A DNA stretch of 33,404 nt from Clostridia bacterium (GCA_017470945.1 JAFUXH010000009.1:1-33404), one strand, 5' to 3'. Shown: positions 23,734 through 31,767, counted from the stretch's first letter. A program made the numbers and translations. Notes: generated from the letters alone by a model not told the origin.

Positions 23734-23767
23734 GCGCATGATCCTCCTTCGAAAAATCTTCCCATTT

Positions 23768-23796
23768 ATTGTAGTGTGCCCGGGCAGATTTGTCAA
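23768..23796 (-). promoter_or_regulatory. Near-consensus promoter for the GH28-like gene
   Basis: On the minus strand, TTGACA (23796-23791), a 17-bp spacer and TACAAT (23773-23768). The -35 box matches the consensus fully. It lies 34 nt before the start codon. Confidence 0.85.
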
Positions 23797-23825
23797 TCTT
23801 TGGCAATGATATAGGGATGCGTACA

Positions 23826-23863
23826 GCCTGCCGCTCCATTTGGGTATGAATGGATGCGCAGGC
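23826..23863. repeat. Imperfect 15-bp-arm palindrome upstream of the GH28-like promoter
   Basis: GCCTGC/GCAGGC outer pairs and TCCATT/AATGGA inner pairs flank an 8-nt loop, with a 3-nt mismatched step between. It lies 30 nt upstream of the promoter's -35 box and outside its transcript, so an operator or a REP-like palindrome is possible. Confidence 0.45.
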
Positions 23864-23874
23864 AGGGTTGATCC

Positions 23875-23912
23875 AATAAAAAAATCAGCGCCTGAGCAGC
23901 CCGGCGCTGATT
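23875..23912 (-). terminator. Terminator downstream of ssrA
   Basis: A perfect 10-bp stem (AATCAGCGCC with GGCGCTGATT, 10-nt loop) is followed on the minus strand by seven T residues. It is the first strong stop after tmRNA, about 115 nt past its 3' end. Confidence 0.85.
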
Positions 23913-23966
23913 ATCCAGCCGTTTCCTTCCTTGTCCGCGATGCGGGCAAAAGATAGAGGAACGGCG

Positions 23967-24019
23967 TTTTGTGGAGGCTGGGTGCCCATATACGAGCTTC
24001 CTCCACAAAAGTTCGTATA
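23967..24019 (-). other. Interleaved inverted repeats (pseudoknot-type) between tmRNA and its terminator
   Basis: On the minus strand, 24019-24009 pairs with 23999-23989 (10 of 11). The 9-nt loop between them, extended to 24010-24000, pairs perfectly over 11 nt with 23977-23967. The arms are interleaved, so a pseudoknot or two mutually exclusive folds are possible. A short TGGG/CCCA hairpin lies between (23979-23988), and further GC hairpins follow up to the terminator. It could be a structured 3' trailer of pre-tmRNA or a separate small RNA; I recognise no known RNA family. Confidence 0.5.
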
Positions 24020-24028
24020 AGGTGAATA

Positions 24029-24375
24029 TGGTGGAGGTGAGGGGAATCGAACCCCTGTCCGAAGATTCAGCAGCATAGTTTTCTCCGAGCGCAGGCAGGG
24101 TTTTCACATTCCCTCCCCCGCACGCCCCCTGCCGGGCTGGCGGGTTCAGTAGCTTCATGGTGCCGGGCTATGGCAAAGCTTACATAGCCCCGTTCCCTAC
24201 ATCAATGACGCAGGTGGGCTGAGCCGTAGGCGCTCAGTGCCGACGCGCTGCACTTAGGCAGCGAAAGCGTACTGATTGTTGTCAGTTAATTTTAAGTTCC
24301 CCGTTTTTACGCGGCCAGGGTCCGCGGCTCGCTTACCATGCCCCCGACGATCCCCGTCGAAACCAGTGCACCCCC
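24029..24375 (-). ncRNA. ssrA: Transfer-messenger RNA (tmRNA)
   Basis: On the minus strand the 5' end GGGGGTGCACTGGTTTCGAC is the classic tmRNA start. The 3' end has a TpsiC-type GGTTCGATTCCCC and encoded CCA. The acceptor pairs GGGGGUG with CACCUCC (one G-U) before discriminator A, which fixes the ends at 24375 and 24029 (347 nt). The tag frame at 24286-24254 reads (T)DNNQYAFAA then TAA. It rescues stalled ribosomes together with SmpB, whose gene lies 66 nt upstream. No clear separate promoter is visible in that gap, so it may be made from the smpB promoter and then processed. Confidence 0.97.
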
Positions 24376-24441
24376 ATGAAATGATTTGTTGCGTTGCGAC
24401 GCTTCCGCTGATTGGCGGACGCCCCGCGGGCCGCCGCCCGG

Positions 24442-24915
24442 TCAATCCCCCCGGTTGTTGGTGCGCACCATGCGGGCCATATCCCGCTTCACGTCCCGCT
24501 CGGCCATGCTGGCCCGCTTATCGTGCAGATGCTTGCCCACGCATACCCCCAGGTTCATTTTCATCCGGCCGTCCTTCAGGTATACGTCCAGCGGCACCAG
24601 GGCATACCCCTGACGCTGCACCTGAGCGCCTAATTTCCGGATCTCGCTCTTATGCAGCAGCAGCTTTTTGGGCCGCATGGGGTCGGTATTGAAGATATTG
24701 CCCTGCTCGTAGGGGCTGATGTGCATGCCCTGCACGAACACCTCGCCGCCCTTGACGATGGCATAGCTTTCCTTCAGGTTCACCCGCCCCTGGCGCATGG
24801 ATTTCACTTCCGTGCCCTTCAGCTCGATGCCGCACTCGATGCTTTCCTCCACAAAGAAATCGTGGCGGGCCTTCCGGTTTTGAGCAATGGGCTTGACGCC
24901 GATTTTTTTCGCCAT
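24442..24915 (-). CDS. smpB: SsrA-binding protein SmpB
   Basis: Predicted 157-residue RNA-binding protein of the trans-translation pathway. It carries the tmRNA tRNA-like domain into stalled ribosomes. Family motifs seen are the N-terminal [26 protein letters not shown] (22-residue core region), the [10 protein letters not shown] region, and a basic C-terminal tail ([14 protein letters not shown]), which lies in the mRNA path. ATG 24915 has GGAAAGGAGG upstream and a consensus-like promoter. It is directly followed by ssrA on the same strand, the common arrangement in Firmicutes. Confidence 0.97.
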   Translation of the reverse strand: MAKKIGVKPIAQNRKARHDFFVEESIECGIELKGTEVKSMRQGRVNLKESYAIVKGGEVFVQGMHISPYEQGNIFNTDPMRPKKLLLHKSEIRKLGAQVQRQGYALVPLDVYLKDGRMKMNLGVCVGKHLHDKRASMAERDVKRDMARMVRTNNRGD

Positions 24916-24945
24916 GGGCGCGCCTCCTTTCCTGGATGGAAAATC

Positions 24946-24974
24946 ATTATAACACAGAACGCCCGGAATTGCAA
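24946..24974 (-). promoter_or_regulatory. smpB promoter, sharing its -35 box with the proA promoter
   Basis: On the minus strand, TTGCAA (24974-24969), a 17-bp spacer and TATAAT (24951-24946). TTGCAA is self-complementary, and the same six base pairs are read in the other direction by the proA promoter. Confidence 0.85.
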
Positions 24975-24997
24975 TGCGCGGCTTTTTGCTGTATAAT
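24969..24997 (+). promoter_or_regulatory. proA promoter, sharing its -35 box with the smpB promoter
   Basis: TTGCAA (24969-24974), a 17-bp spacer and TATAAT (24992-24997). The start codon is only 20 nt after the -10 box, so the leader is very short, holding little more than AAGGAGG. Confidence 0.85.
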
Positions 24998-25017
24998 ACG
25001 CCCAAGGAGGGATCACC

Positions 25018-26292
25018 ATGCACGTGAAGGATCAAGCCGCCCGGGCCCGCCAGGCCGCGTATGCCCTGGCCGCGCTGCCCCTGGCCAGCCGCCATCAGGC
25101 GCTGCGGACCATTCAGGACCAATTGAAACGGCACGCGACGGAGATTTTTGCCCAGAACAACCTGGATCTGCAGCAGGCCCAGGCGGAGGCCCTGGCGTAT
25201 CCCCTGTTAAAACGGCTGAAATTCGACGAAGCCAAACTAAACGACGTGATCGCCGGCATCGACGCGCTGCTGGGCCTGCCGGACCCGTTGGGCCATTGTT
25301 CCCTGGCCCGGGAATTGACGCCGGGGCTGAATTTGTATCGGGTCAGCTGCCCCATTGGGGTCATCGGTGTGATTTTTGAATCCCGGCCCGACGCGCTGGT
25401 GCAGATCGCCGCCCTGTGCGTAAAAAGCGGCAACGCCGCCCTGCTCAAGGGCGGGCGGGAGGCCCTGCGCACCAACCGGGCCTTGATGGCCGCCATGGCG
25501 GAGGGCTGCCGGGGCATCCTGCCGGAGGGCTGGGCCACCCTGCTGGAGACCCGGGACGACGTGAACGAAATGCTGGCCCAGGATGACAGCATCGACCTGA
25601 TCATCCCCCGGGGCAGCAACGCCTTCGTGCGCTACATCATGGATCATACCCGCATCCCCGTCATGGGCCACGCTGAGGGCCTGTGCCACACCTATGTGGA
25701 TGCCGACGCCGACCCGGCAATGGCCGTGCGCGTGGTGACCGACGCCAAAACCCAGGCCCTGGCGGTGTGCAACGCCACGGAAACGCTGCTGGTGCACCGG
25801 CAAATCGCCGCCGATTTTCTGCCGTCCTGCGCCGCGGCGCTGCGGGCGAAGGGGGTCGAATTGCGGGGCGACGCGGCCACCCAGGCGCTGATCGACTGCC
25901 TGCCCGCCACGGAGGAGGATTGGGCCAGCGAATACCTGGCCGCCATCCTGTCCATCAAGGTGGTGGATTCCATCGACGAGGCCATCACCCACATCAACCA
26001 TTACGGCTCCCACCACACCGACGCCATCATCACGAAAAACCCGGAAGGCCAGCAGCGCTTCCTCAGCGGGGTGGACAGCGCCGGCGTGTACGTCAACTGC
26101 TCCACCCGCTTTGCCGACGGCTTCCGTTACGGCTTCGGCGCGGAGGTGGGCATCGCCACCGGCAAGCTGCACGCCCGGGGCCCGGTGGGGGTGGAAGGGC
26201 TGTGCACCTATAAATACCAGCTGATCGGCTCCGGCCAGACGGTGGAGGATACCGTCACCGGCGCGATCCGGTATACCCACAGGGATTTATAA
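25018..26292 (+). CDS. proA: Glutamate-5-semialdehyde dehydrogenase (gamma-glutamyl phosphate reductase)
   Basis: Predicted 424-residue cytoplasmic NADPH-dependent enzyme of proline synthesis. It reduces gamma-glutamyl phosphate to glutamate semialdehyde. Seen are [15 protein letters not shown] (111-125), LIIPRGSN (194-201), the catalytic C251 in [12 protein letters not shown], and the C-terminal [20 protein letters not shown]. Length is normal. A strong AAGGAGG lies before ATG. Its usual partner proB (glutamate 5-kinase) is not next to it, so it stands alone here between its own promoter and a strong terminator. Confidence 0.96.
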   Translation: MHVKDQAARARQAAYALAALPLASRHQALRTIQDQLKRHATEIFAQNNLDLQQAQAEALAYPLLKRLKFDEAKLNDVIAGIDALLGLPDPLGHCSLARELTPGLNLYRVSCPIGVIGVIFESRPDALVQIAALCVKSGNAALLKGGREALRTNRALMAAMAEGCRGILPEGWATLLETRDDVNEMLAQDDSIDLIIPRGSNAFVRYIMDHTRIPVMGHAEGLCHTYVDADADPAMAVRVVTDAKTQALAVCNATETLLVHRQIAADFLPSCAAALRAKGVELRGDAATQALIDCLPATEEDWASEYLAAILSIKVVDSIDEAITHINHYGSHHTDAIITKNPEGQQRFLSGVDSAGVYVNCSTRFADGFRYGFGAEVGIATGKLHARGPVGVEGLCTYKYQLIGSGQTVEDTVTGAIRYTHRDL

Positions 26293-26305
26293 AAAACTGC
26301 AAAAC

Positions 26306-26345
26306 AAAACGTGGAAAATCCAAACGGCGATTTTCCACGTTTTTT
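26306..26345. terminator. Bidirectional terminator between proA and the L,D-transpeptidase gene
   Basis: A perfect ~15-bp stem (26306-26320 with 26329-26343) has an 8-nt loop. A T run follows on +, and TTTTGTTTTGC/TTTTTT-type sequence follows on -. It fits both converging transcripts. Confidence 0.87.
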
Positions 26346-26496
26346 GTTATACTGTTCTCCAGGAAGCCTGCGTCAGTCGCGCCGGATTCCTCCACGCCAT
26401 TTCGGCCGGGATGACAGCGATTGTTGACCTATATTTGTTGCGCTTCCATACGTTCAGGATCGAGCCGGTCGTTCTCATGAAGGATCGCAGCCATCA

Positions 26497-27543
26497 TCAT
26501 TCCCACGTTTCCGGCGGATTGCACCAGACGCAGGGGGTCAGCTTGGAAAATTCCTTGGTGCCCAGCCGGTCCATGGTGATGGGCGTCAGGGGCAGCTGGC
26601 GCTGGTTGGTCACGCTGTAGCAGGTTTCGGCGGAATGGTAATTGACGCCGCCCTTGGGGTTGTAATACACCACCGTGCTGCCGGAGACGGGGGCGATTTC
26701 CCGGCCGGGCCAATCCTCCCAGATCACGATTTTGGTATTCTTTTTGTAGTTTTTATACAGCCAGCTCATGTTCACGCCCTCCGGCGTGCGCTTGCGCTGC
26801 ACCCGGATGCAGCCGTGGCTGGCCCGGGAGCCCAGGTTCTTTTCGAAGGAATCGAACACCTTGTCGCCCCGGCTGCGGTTGTAGGGCACCTGATGAATCA
26901 AATCGCCAAAGTTGAAGCGGATCGCTTTTTCACACACCATGTTGCCGTCGGAAAAAGTGCCCACCTTGCTGACCAGCAGAAATTCGCCGGAGCGGGTTTC
27001 ATTGTAAGGCTGCTTTTTGTTGGGCAAGCCGGTGGACACTCGCAGCGTGCTGAACAGTTTTCCCTCTATGAATACATACATCCGCTGGGTCAGCTTATCC
27101 ACCACCAGGCCCATATGCTGGTTGGGTTTCACGGTGGTGAGCAGCTTGGTTTCCACATAACCCTCCACCAGCTGGTTCCACTTTTCCACCTTGCTGTCGT
27201 GGAAGGAGCTGGAATAGCATTCCACCTTCGTCCACCCGCCCTCATCGTCCGACAGCACGTGCACGCTCTGGGAGGCGCAGGTGATCTCCCCCACGATGTC
27301 GGCCTTGCTGCTGGGCTTGGCCCGCAGAGAGACCTGCTTTTTCTGATTCCCCTTCAGCACAGTGATGGGGGCCGTCAGCATAGCCCACACAGCGCTTTCG
27401 TTGGTTATATCCATGGGTGTGACCCAATAATTGGCCGTTTCCCCCTCCCGCGCTTCCTTCTGAGAGGGGGTATACACGCCCTCGCCCAGGGCCGTGGCCG
27501 CGATCAGCAGCCACAGCAGCGCCCCCAGGAACACCTTTTTCAT
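26497..27543 (-). CDS. Secreted L,D-transpeptidase (YkuD) with SH3-like domain and Cys-rich C-terminus
   Basis: Predicted 348-residue exported cell-wall enzyme that makes L,D-crosslinks in peptidoglycan or attaches proteins to it. A signal peptide (residues 1-~20) is followed by an SH3b-like region (~55-137, VSLRAKPSSKADIVGE). The YkuD catalytic domain (~143-275) carries the active-site motif SHGCIRV, Cys at 245. An extra ~60-residue tail has GGVNYHSAETC (C308) and PCVWCNPP (C338, C341), which looks like a small metal-binding or disulfide domain. ATG 27543 has GGAG 9 nt upstream. It is the last gene of the yitT-uppP operon and ends before a shared terminator. Confidence 0.9.
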   Translation of the reverse strand: MKKVFLGALLWLLIAATALGEGVYTPSQKEAREGETANYWVTPMDITNESAVWAMLTAPITVLKGNQKKQVSLRAKPSSKADIVGEITCASQSVHVLSDDEGGWTKVECYSSSFHDSKVEKWNQLVEGYVETKLLTTVKPNQHMGLVVDKLTQRMYVFIEGKLFSTLRVSTGLPNKKQPYNETRSGEFLLVSKVGTFSDGNMVCEKAIRFNFGDLIHQVPYNRSRGDKVFDSFEKNLGSRASHGCIRVQRKRTPEGVNMSWLYKNYKKNTKIVIWEDWPGREIAPVSGSTVVYYNPKGGVNYHSAETCYSVTNQRQLPLTPITMDRLGTKEFSKLTPCVWCNPPETWE

Positions 27544-27572
27544 TGGCAAATTGCTCCGTTTCTTGCGTCGTA

Positions 27573-28664
27573 TTATGCCGCGTCGTTGGCCGCCGGCTCC
27601 CCCGCGTCGAACACGATGGAATCCAGGAAGGCCCGCCCCTCTTCCGTATCGTCACAGTGAATACTGTATAAGCCATCCATGGTCATATAAGCCCGCATCA
27701 GGCGCCGGACAGGGCCCGTGCCCTCCGCCCATTGGCCCGCCAACGGTGTGACGCCTTCGCTGCGCCACACCCCATCCTGCACCTTTTCCACCCGGTAGCT
27801 TTCCAGCTCGCCCCGGCGGAGAAACTGCTCCGCCGTGTAGGTCAGCAGGGTTTTCAGGCAATCATCCTCGCTTTGCCCGGCCTTGAGCAGCCTGCGGTTA
27901 TCCCGGGGCATATGCTCGGCCCCCAGGTAGGAATATTCGGGGGTGAAAGCGTCGTAAAAAGTGGTGACGGCGGTGCTATCCTCGCTGGGAGGCACTGGGA
28001 AGGTGATGCGCATCCGGCCCAGCCGCACGGTTTGCGGATGCCGGCTGCGGAAGGCGTCAGCCTCCGCCTGGGTATCGGGCTGAATGGCCAGGGCGTAATG
28101 CTCAAAGGCCTTGCTCAGCGTGCCCATGATCAGCACCGCCTGGGTACCATCCATCATGCCCAAGCCAGCGTAATGCGCGTTAGGCGCGTCGGGGAACACA
28201 TAGGGAAAGGTCACTGCCGTGAAGGCTTCCCCGTCGCCGTTGCGGGTGGTCACGCGGCGGATCTGGCTGTCGTCCAACGCGCCGCCGAAGGTGCTGATAT
28301 ACACCCGGGCAAAGTTCAGCAGCGCGTGCTCCTGGGCCTGCTGTTCACTTTCCCCGGGGTACGCCTGGCGGATCAATTCCAGCCCCGGGGCCAGATCGGC
28401 CATATGCATCTGGCATTCGCCCTCATCCATGGGCAGCACCAGCTGGATCTTGTTTTTCCAGGCAATTTGACCGTTGCGGGCCCGGGCGGCGTCGGCGGTG
28501 AGATCCTTTTCACGCAGCACCTCCGGCACCCCAGGCAGGGTGAAGCTGATGCGCCCCACCATGGAACGGAAAAAATCGTCGAACCGGTAGCTTTCCTCGG
28601 CCCGGGCGCCCGAGCAGCCCAGCAAAACCGCCAGGCACAGCGCCCACGCCAACCGCTTTCTCAT
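27573..28664 (-). CDS. Secreted hypothetical protein, possible lipoprotein
   Basis: Predicted 363-residue exported protein. The signal peptide has a Lys/Arg start, a Leu/Ala core and then LLGC (Cys 17), which could be a lipobox although Leu at -2 is unusual. A signal-peptidase I cut after ARA (about 22) is equally possible. The mature part is a mixed soluble region with two ITFPVPP/ISFTLPG-like beta segments (near residues 40 and 230) that may be repeats of one fold. I recognise no family. It lies 28-29 nt from uppP and from the L,D-transpeptidase in one operon, which suggests an envelope role. Confidence 0.75.
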   Translation of the reverse strand: MRKRLAWALCLAVLLGCSGARAEESYRFDDFFRSMVGRISFTLPGVPEVLREKDLTADAARARNGQIAWKNKIQLVLPMDEGECQMHMADLAPGLELIRQAYPGESEQQAQEHALLNFARVYISTFGGALDDSQIRRVTTRNGDGEAFTAVTFPYVFPDAPNAHYAGLGMMDGTQAVLIMGTLSKAFEHYALAIQPDTQAEADAFRSRHPQTVRLGRMRITFPVPPSEDSTAVTTFYDAFTPEYSYLGAEHMPRDNRRLLKAGQSEDDCLKTLLTYTAEQFLRRGELESYRVEKVQDGVWRSEGVTPLAGQWAEGTGPVRRLMRAYMTMDGLYSIHCDDTEEGRAFLDSIVFDAGEPAANDAA

Positions 28665-28692
28665 GATGCAATCTCCTCTTTGGCGGCCGGAT

Positions 28693-29547
28693 TTACGCCG
28701 CCTTCACATAGGGCAGGGTGATAGGCAGATCCAAACGGCCGGTGGCCTGCAAGATCAGCACCGCCACGCCCAGCAGGATCACATACAGGGCGAACCAATT
28801 CAGGCTTACCTTTTCCACCAGCTTCAGCATGAAGCGGATAGCGGCATAGCCCACCAGCGCCGCCAGCACGATACCCACCGCGATGGGGATCATATTGTCC
28901 TTCACGAAGGAAAACGCGCCGATTTCAGCGGCGTCCTTAGCCTCCAGCAGCAAGCCGCCCAGGATGGCGGGGGCGCTCATCATAAAGGAAAAGCGGATGG
29001 CGGTTTTCTTATCCAGCCCGCTGGCCACGCCGCCCAAAATGGTGCTGCCGCTGCGGCTGACGCCGGGCATCATGGCCACGGCCTGCATGCAGCCCATGAT
29101 GAAGGCGTTGTGAGGAGTGACCCGCTGGTTGCTCTGGGCGTGCCTGCCCCGGTGGCTGATCCACTCCGCCAGCAGCAGGAAGCAGCCGGTCAGCAGAAAG
29201 GCCAGGCCCAGGAAACCGTTGTTTTCCTCCAAGTCCAGCACCTTCAGGCCCATTTTCAGCACCAGGGCCGGCAGGGAGGCGATAATCAACAGCAGCAGCA
29301 ATTTGGAATGGATGATCCGATCCCGGAAAATACCCATCCATTCATCCCAGAACACCACGATCACCGCGATCAGCGTGCCCACGTGCAGCAGCACGGTCAG
29401 CAGCGTCATCACGGGCTCACTGCCCGGATCGGACAGGCCCATGCCCAGCAGCCGCTGCACCAAATTCAAATGGCCGCTGGATGAGATGGGCAAAAATTCC
29501 CCCAGGCCCTGCACGATGCCCAGGATCGCCGCGTGCAAAATCGACAT
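28693..29547 (-). CDS. uppP: Undecaprenyl-diphosphatase UppP (BacA)
   Basis: Predicted 284-residue membrane enzyme. It removes a phosphate from undecaprenyl pyrophosphate so the lipid carrier can be reused for cell-wall synthesis; overproduction gives bacitracin resistance in known cases. Signatures are GLGEFLPISSSGHL (E17, H26) and PGVSRSGST in the second repeat, with about eight hydrophobic segments. The length is normal. An AAGGAAGG-type site precedes ATG 29547. It follows the yitT-like gene by 25 nt. Confidence 0.96.
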   Translation of the reverse strand: MSILHAAILGIVQGLGEFLPISSSGHLNLVQRLLGMGLSDPGSEPVMTLLTVLLHVGTLIAVIVVFWDEWMGIFRDRIIHSKLLLLLIIASLPALVLKMGLKVLDLEENNGFLGLAFLLTGCFLLLAEWISHRGRHAQSNQRVTPHNAFIMGCMQAVAMMPGVSRSGSTILGGVASGLDKKTAIRFSFMMSAPAILGGLLLEAKDAAEIGAFSFVKDNMIPIAVGIVLAALVGYAAIRFMLKLVEKVSLNWFALYVILLGVAVLILQATGRLDLPITLPYVKAA

Positions 29548-29572
29548 ACGTCATTTCCTTCCTTCTTTGGGT

Positions 29573-30439
29573 TTATTCCCCTTCCAGGGCGCTGAAGCCC
29601 TCCCCCAGGGTTTCGTGGGTATCGGTAATGAACACGAAGGCCTTGGCGTCCTCGGCGCGCACGATGCGCTTGAGGGGGATCACCTCCGCGTTGGTGACCA
29701 CGCTGATCACCACGGTGCGCTCCTCCCCGCTGTAGGCGCCAGTGCCCTGCAGCAGGGTGGCCCCCCGCTCCAATTCATTCAGGATGCGATGGGCGATTTC
29801 GTTCGGATGGGCGGTGATGATATAGCACGCCTTGGCCGATCCCATGCCCGCCAGCACCAGATCCACCGCCCGGGCGGAAACGAAAATGCAAATCAGGGCA
29901 TACAGGGCGGCCCGGGCGCTCATGGTGAAGGCCGCCGCCAGGATGACCGCGCAATCCACCAGGAACAGAAAGGTGCCCACCGTCAGCAGGGGAAAACGCT
30001 TGTTGACCATCCGGGCGATCATATCCGACCCCCCGGTGGTGGCCCCGCCCCGCATGATCAGCCCCAGGCCCAGGCCCAGCAGCAGCGCCCCGTATACCGA
30101 CCCCAGCAGGATATCATCGGTCAGCGGGGGCAATTGCAGCAGGTCGATGCACACGGAAAACAGCACCGTGGCCACGAAGGAGCGGAACACGAACACCCGC
30201 CCCATGGCCCGGTAACCAATCAGGAACAGCGGCAGGTTCAGCGCCATGCTGGTAACGCCCACCGGCAGGTCCCACAGATAATTCAGGATGGTGGCGACCC
30301 CCGTCAGCCCGCCGGGGGCGATGTTGTTGGGCACCAGGAACAAGGGATACGCCGCGCCGCCCAGGATGCATCCCAGCAGGATCAGCACATAGGCGCGCAC
30401 CCGCTCATCCACCGCACGCCGTTTGAAAAAAGAAACCAA
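29573..30439 (-). CDS. YitT family membrane protein (YitT + DUF2179 domains)
   Basis: Predicted 288-residue membrane protein. Five to six hydrophobic segments hold the family pattern (PNNIAPGGLTGVATIL, GATTGGSDMIARMV). A C-terminal cytoplasmic DUF2179 domain (ACYIITAHPNEIAHRIL...RTVVISVV) resembles small-ligand or PII-like folds. The function of YitT proteins is not settled. TTG 30439 is chosen because GAGGGGGAG lies 7 nt upstream; TTG 30457 would overlap that site. It is the first gene of a four-gene minus-strand operon. Its promoter is unclear; a TATTAT at 30462-30457 lies too close to the ribosome site to be convincing. Confidence 0.88.
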   Translation of the reverse strand: MVSFFKRRAVDERVRAYVLILLGCILGGAAYPLFLVPNNIAPGGLTGVATILNYLWDLPVGVTSMALNLPLFLIGYRAMGRVFVFRSFVATVLFSVCIDLLQLPPLTDDILLGSVYGALLLGLGLGLIMRGGATTGGSDMIARMVNKRFPLLTVGTFLFLVDCAVILAAAFTMSARAALYALICIFVSARAVDLVLAGMGSAKACYIITAHPNEIAHRILNELERGATLLQGTGAYSGEERTVVISVVTNAEVIPLKRIVRAEDAKAFVFITDTHETLGEGFSALEGE

Positions 30440-30484
30440 AAACCGTCTCCCCCTCAATAATACAGTGACTTGTATTTATTCTGC

Positions 30485-30513
30485 CCCGGCAGGCCTGTTT
30501 CCTGCCTGCCGGG
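30485..30513. repeat. GC-rich 10-bp hairpin in the divergent yitT / DUF4317 gap
   Basis: CCCGGCAGGC and GCCTGCCGGG form a perfect 10-bp stem with a 9-nt loop. A run of seven T begins 8 nt later on +. The word GCCCCGGCA occurs at 30483 and again at 30529. It lies upstream of both transcripts, so an operator or an orphan terminator is more likely than an attenuator. Confidence 0.45.
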
Positions 30514-30558
30514 ACGCCAAATTTTTTTGCCCCGGCATGGACTTTTTCTTTCCCTCTG

Positions 30559-30567
30559 TGCTATAAT
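30559..30567 (+). promoter_or_regulatory. Extended -10 promoter for the DUF4317 gene
   Basis: TGC directly precedes TATAAT (30562-30567), the extended -10 form. The -35 region is poor (GGACTT at 17 bp), which an extended -10 can make up for. It lies 55 nt before the start codon. Confidence 0.65.
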
Positions 30568-30622
30568 ACAGCCCCGGGCGGTCCAACGCCCCTATTTCAA
30601 CAGAATCGACAAGAGGAACAGC

Positions 30623-31750
30623 ATGAACAAGAAGGAAATCGCGGAAATCAAGCGCCGGCTGAACCCGGAATTTCACAACGTCACCTGCATCCGGGGCTGC
30701 TATGTGAACGGCCAGGGAGAAATCATTTCCACCTTCACCCGCTCCATCGAGGGCATGGGCGAGGAGGAAGCGGAAAAATACCTGGCAATCTTCAAGCGGG
30801 TACTGTCCGGCGTGCAGGGGCAGAACCTGCTGGACATCGAATTTGCCCCGGAGCAGGTGATGAACAGCCCGGAGCACGCCCTGCTGATGACACTGAAGGA
30901 TACCGCCCTCACCGACGACAGCGCGGTGGAAAGCCTGTATCAGCGCATCATTCCCACCCTGGCCACCGAGGATCACACCCTGATCCTGATCATGCACGAC
31001 GGCTATGACGTGCCCTACCGCAGCCAGGACGGCCAGCGGGTGGCCGAAATGAGCACCGAGGTGTTCCACTACGTTTTATGCGCCATCTGCCCGGTGAAGC
31101 TGACCAAGCCCACCCTGGGCTATAACCCCGACACCAACGATTTCCGCAACCGGGAAAGCGATTGGGTGGTTTCCATGCCGGAGCAGGGCTTCCTGTTCCC
31201 CTGCTTTGAGGAACGGGCCGCCGATATCTACCGCGCCCTCTTTTACACCCGGGATACCGCCCAGAGCCACGACGAATTGGTGAACGCCCTGTTCGCCTTC
31301 CAGCCGCCCATGCCCGCCGACCTGCAGAAGGAGGCCTTCCAGGCCGTTTTGCAGGATTCCCTGCGGGAGGATTGCAGCTACGAGGTGCTGCAGGCCGTGC
31401 ACGAGCAGGTAATGGAAAAAATGGAGGAGCAAAAGAGCGATAAGCACGCCCCGCCCCTGAAGATCGATAAATACGACGTGAAGGAGGTGCTGGCGGAGTG
31501 CGGCGTCAAGCCCGCCAACATGGCCGCCTTCGAGGAAAAATTCGATCAGCAGTTCGGCGCCCAGGCCCAGCTGAACGCGGTCAACATCGTCAGCCCCAAG
31601 CAGTTCCAGGTGAAAACCCCCAGCGTGATCATCCGCGTCAATTCCGACCGGGCCGACCTGGTGGAAACCCGGATCATCGACGGCCGCGCCTACATCCTCA
31701 TCCGGGCCGAGGATGGCGTGGAAGTCAACGGGGTCAACGTGAATATTTGA
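30623..31750 (+). CDS. DUF4317 family protein
   Basis: Predicted 375-residue soluble protein matching the DUF4317 family common in Clostridia. The start MNKKEIAEIKRRLNPE followed by CIRGCYVN is typical. Other recognisable parts are the ILIMHDGYDVPYR segment in the middle and the C-terminal VKTPSVIIRVNSDRADLVETRIIDG. There is no signal peptide, membrane segment or catalytic motif that I can name. ATG 30623 has AAGAGGAA upstream; an earlier in-frame start has none. It has its own promoter and terminator, so it is a single-gene unit. Its function is unknown. Confidence 0.9.
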   Translation: MNKKEIAEIKRRLNPEFHNVTCIRGCYVNGQGEIISTFTRSIEGMGEEEAEKYLAIFKRVLSGVQGQNLLDIEFAPEQVMNSPEHALLMTLKDTALTDDSAVESLYQRIIPTLATEDHTLILIMHDGYDVPYRSQDGQRVAEMSTEVFHYVLCAICPVKLTKPTLGYNPDTNDFRNRESDWVVSMPEQGFLFPCFEERAADIYRALFYTRDTAQSHDELVNALFAFQPPMPADLQKEAFQAVLQDSLREDCSYEVLQAVHEQVMEKMEEQKSDKHAPPLKIDKYDVKEVLAECGVKPANMAAFEEKFDQQFGAQAQLNAVNIVSPKQFQVKTPSVIIRVNSDRADLVETRIIDGRAYILIRAEDGVEVNGVNVNI

Positions 31751-31767
31751 CGGATCGAACCCGCCTC

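Noticed and set aside
23793-24158. Open frame of 121 codons covering the tmRNA 3' half and trailer
   Set aside because: It reads through the tmRNA TpsiC arm and the terminator hairpin. The bases are explained by structured RNA and no ribosome site is present.
24276-24692. Plus-strand open frame opposite tmRNA and smpB
   Set aside because: Antisense to a clear RNA gene and to smpB. The product is Arg/Pro/Ala-rich without any motif.
30457-30462. TATTAT as the -10 box of the yitT-uppP operon
   Set aside because: It would start transcription inside or beyond the Shine-Dalgarno of the chosen start, and no -35 box lies at proper distance.
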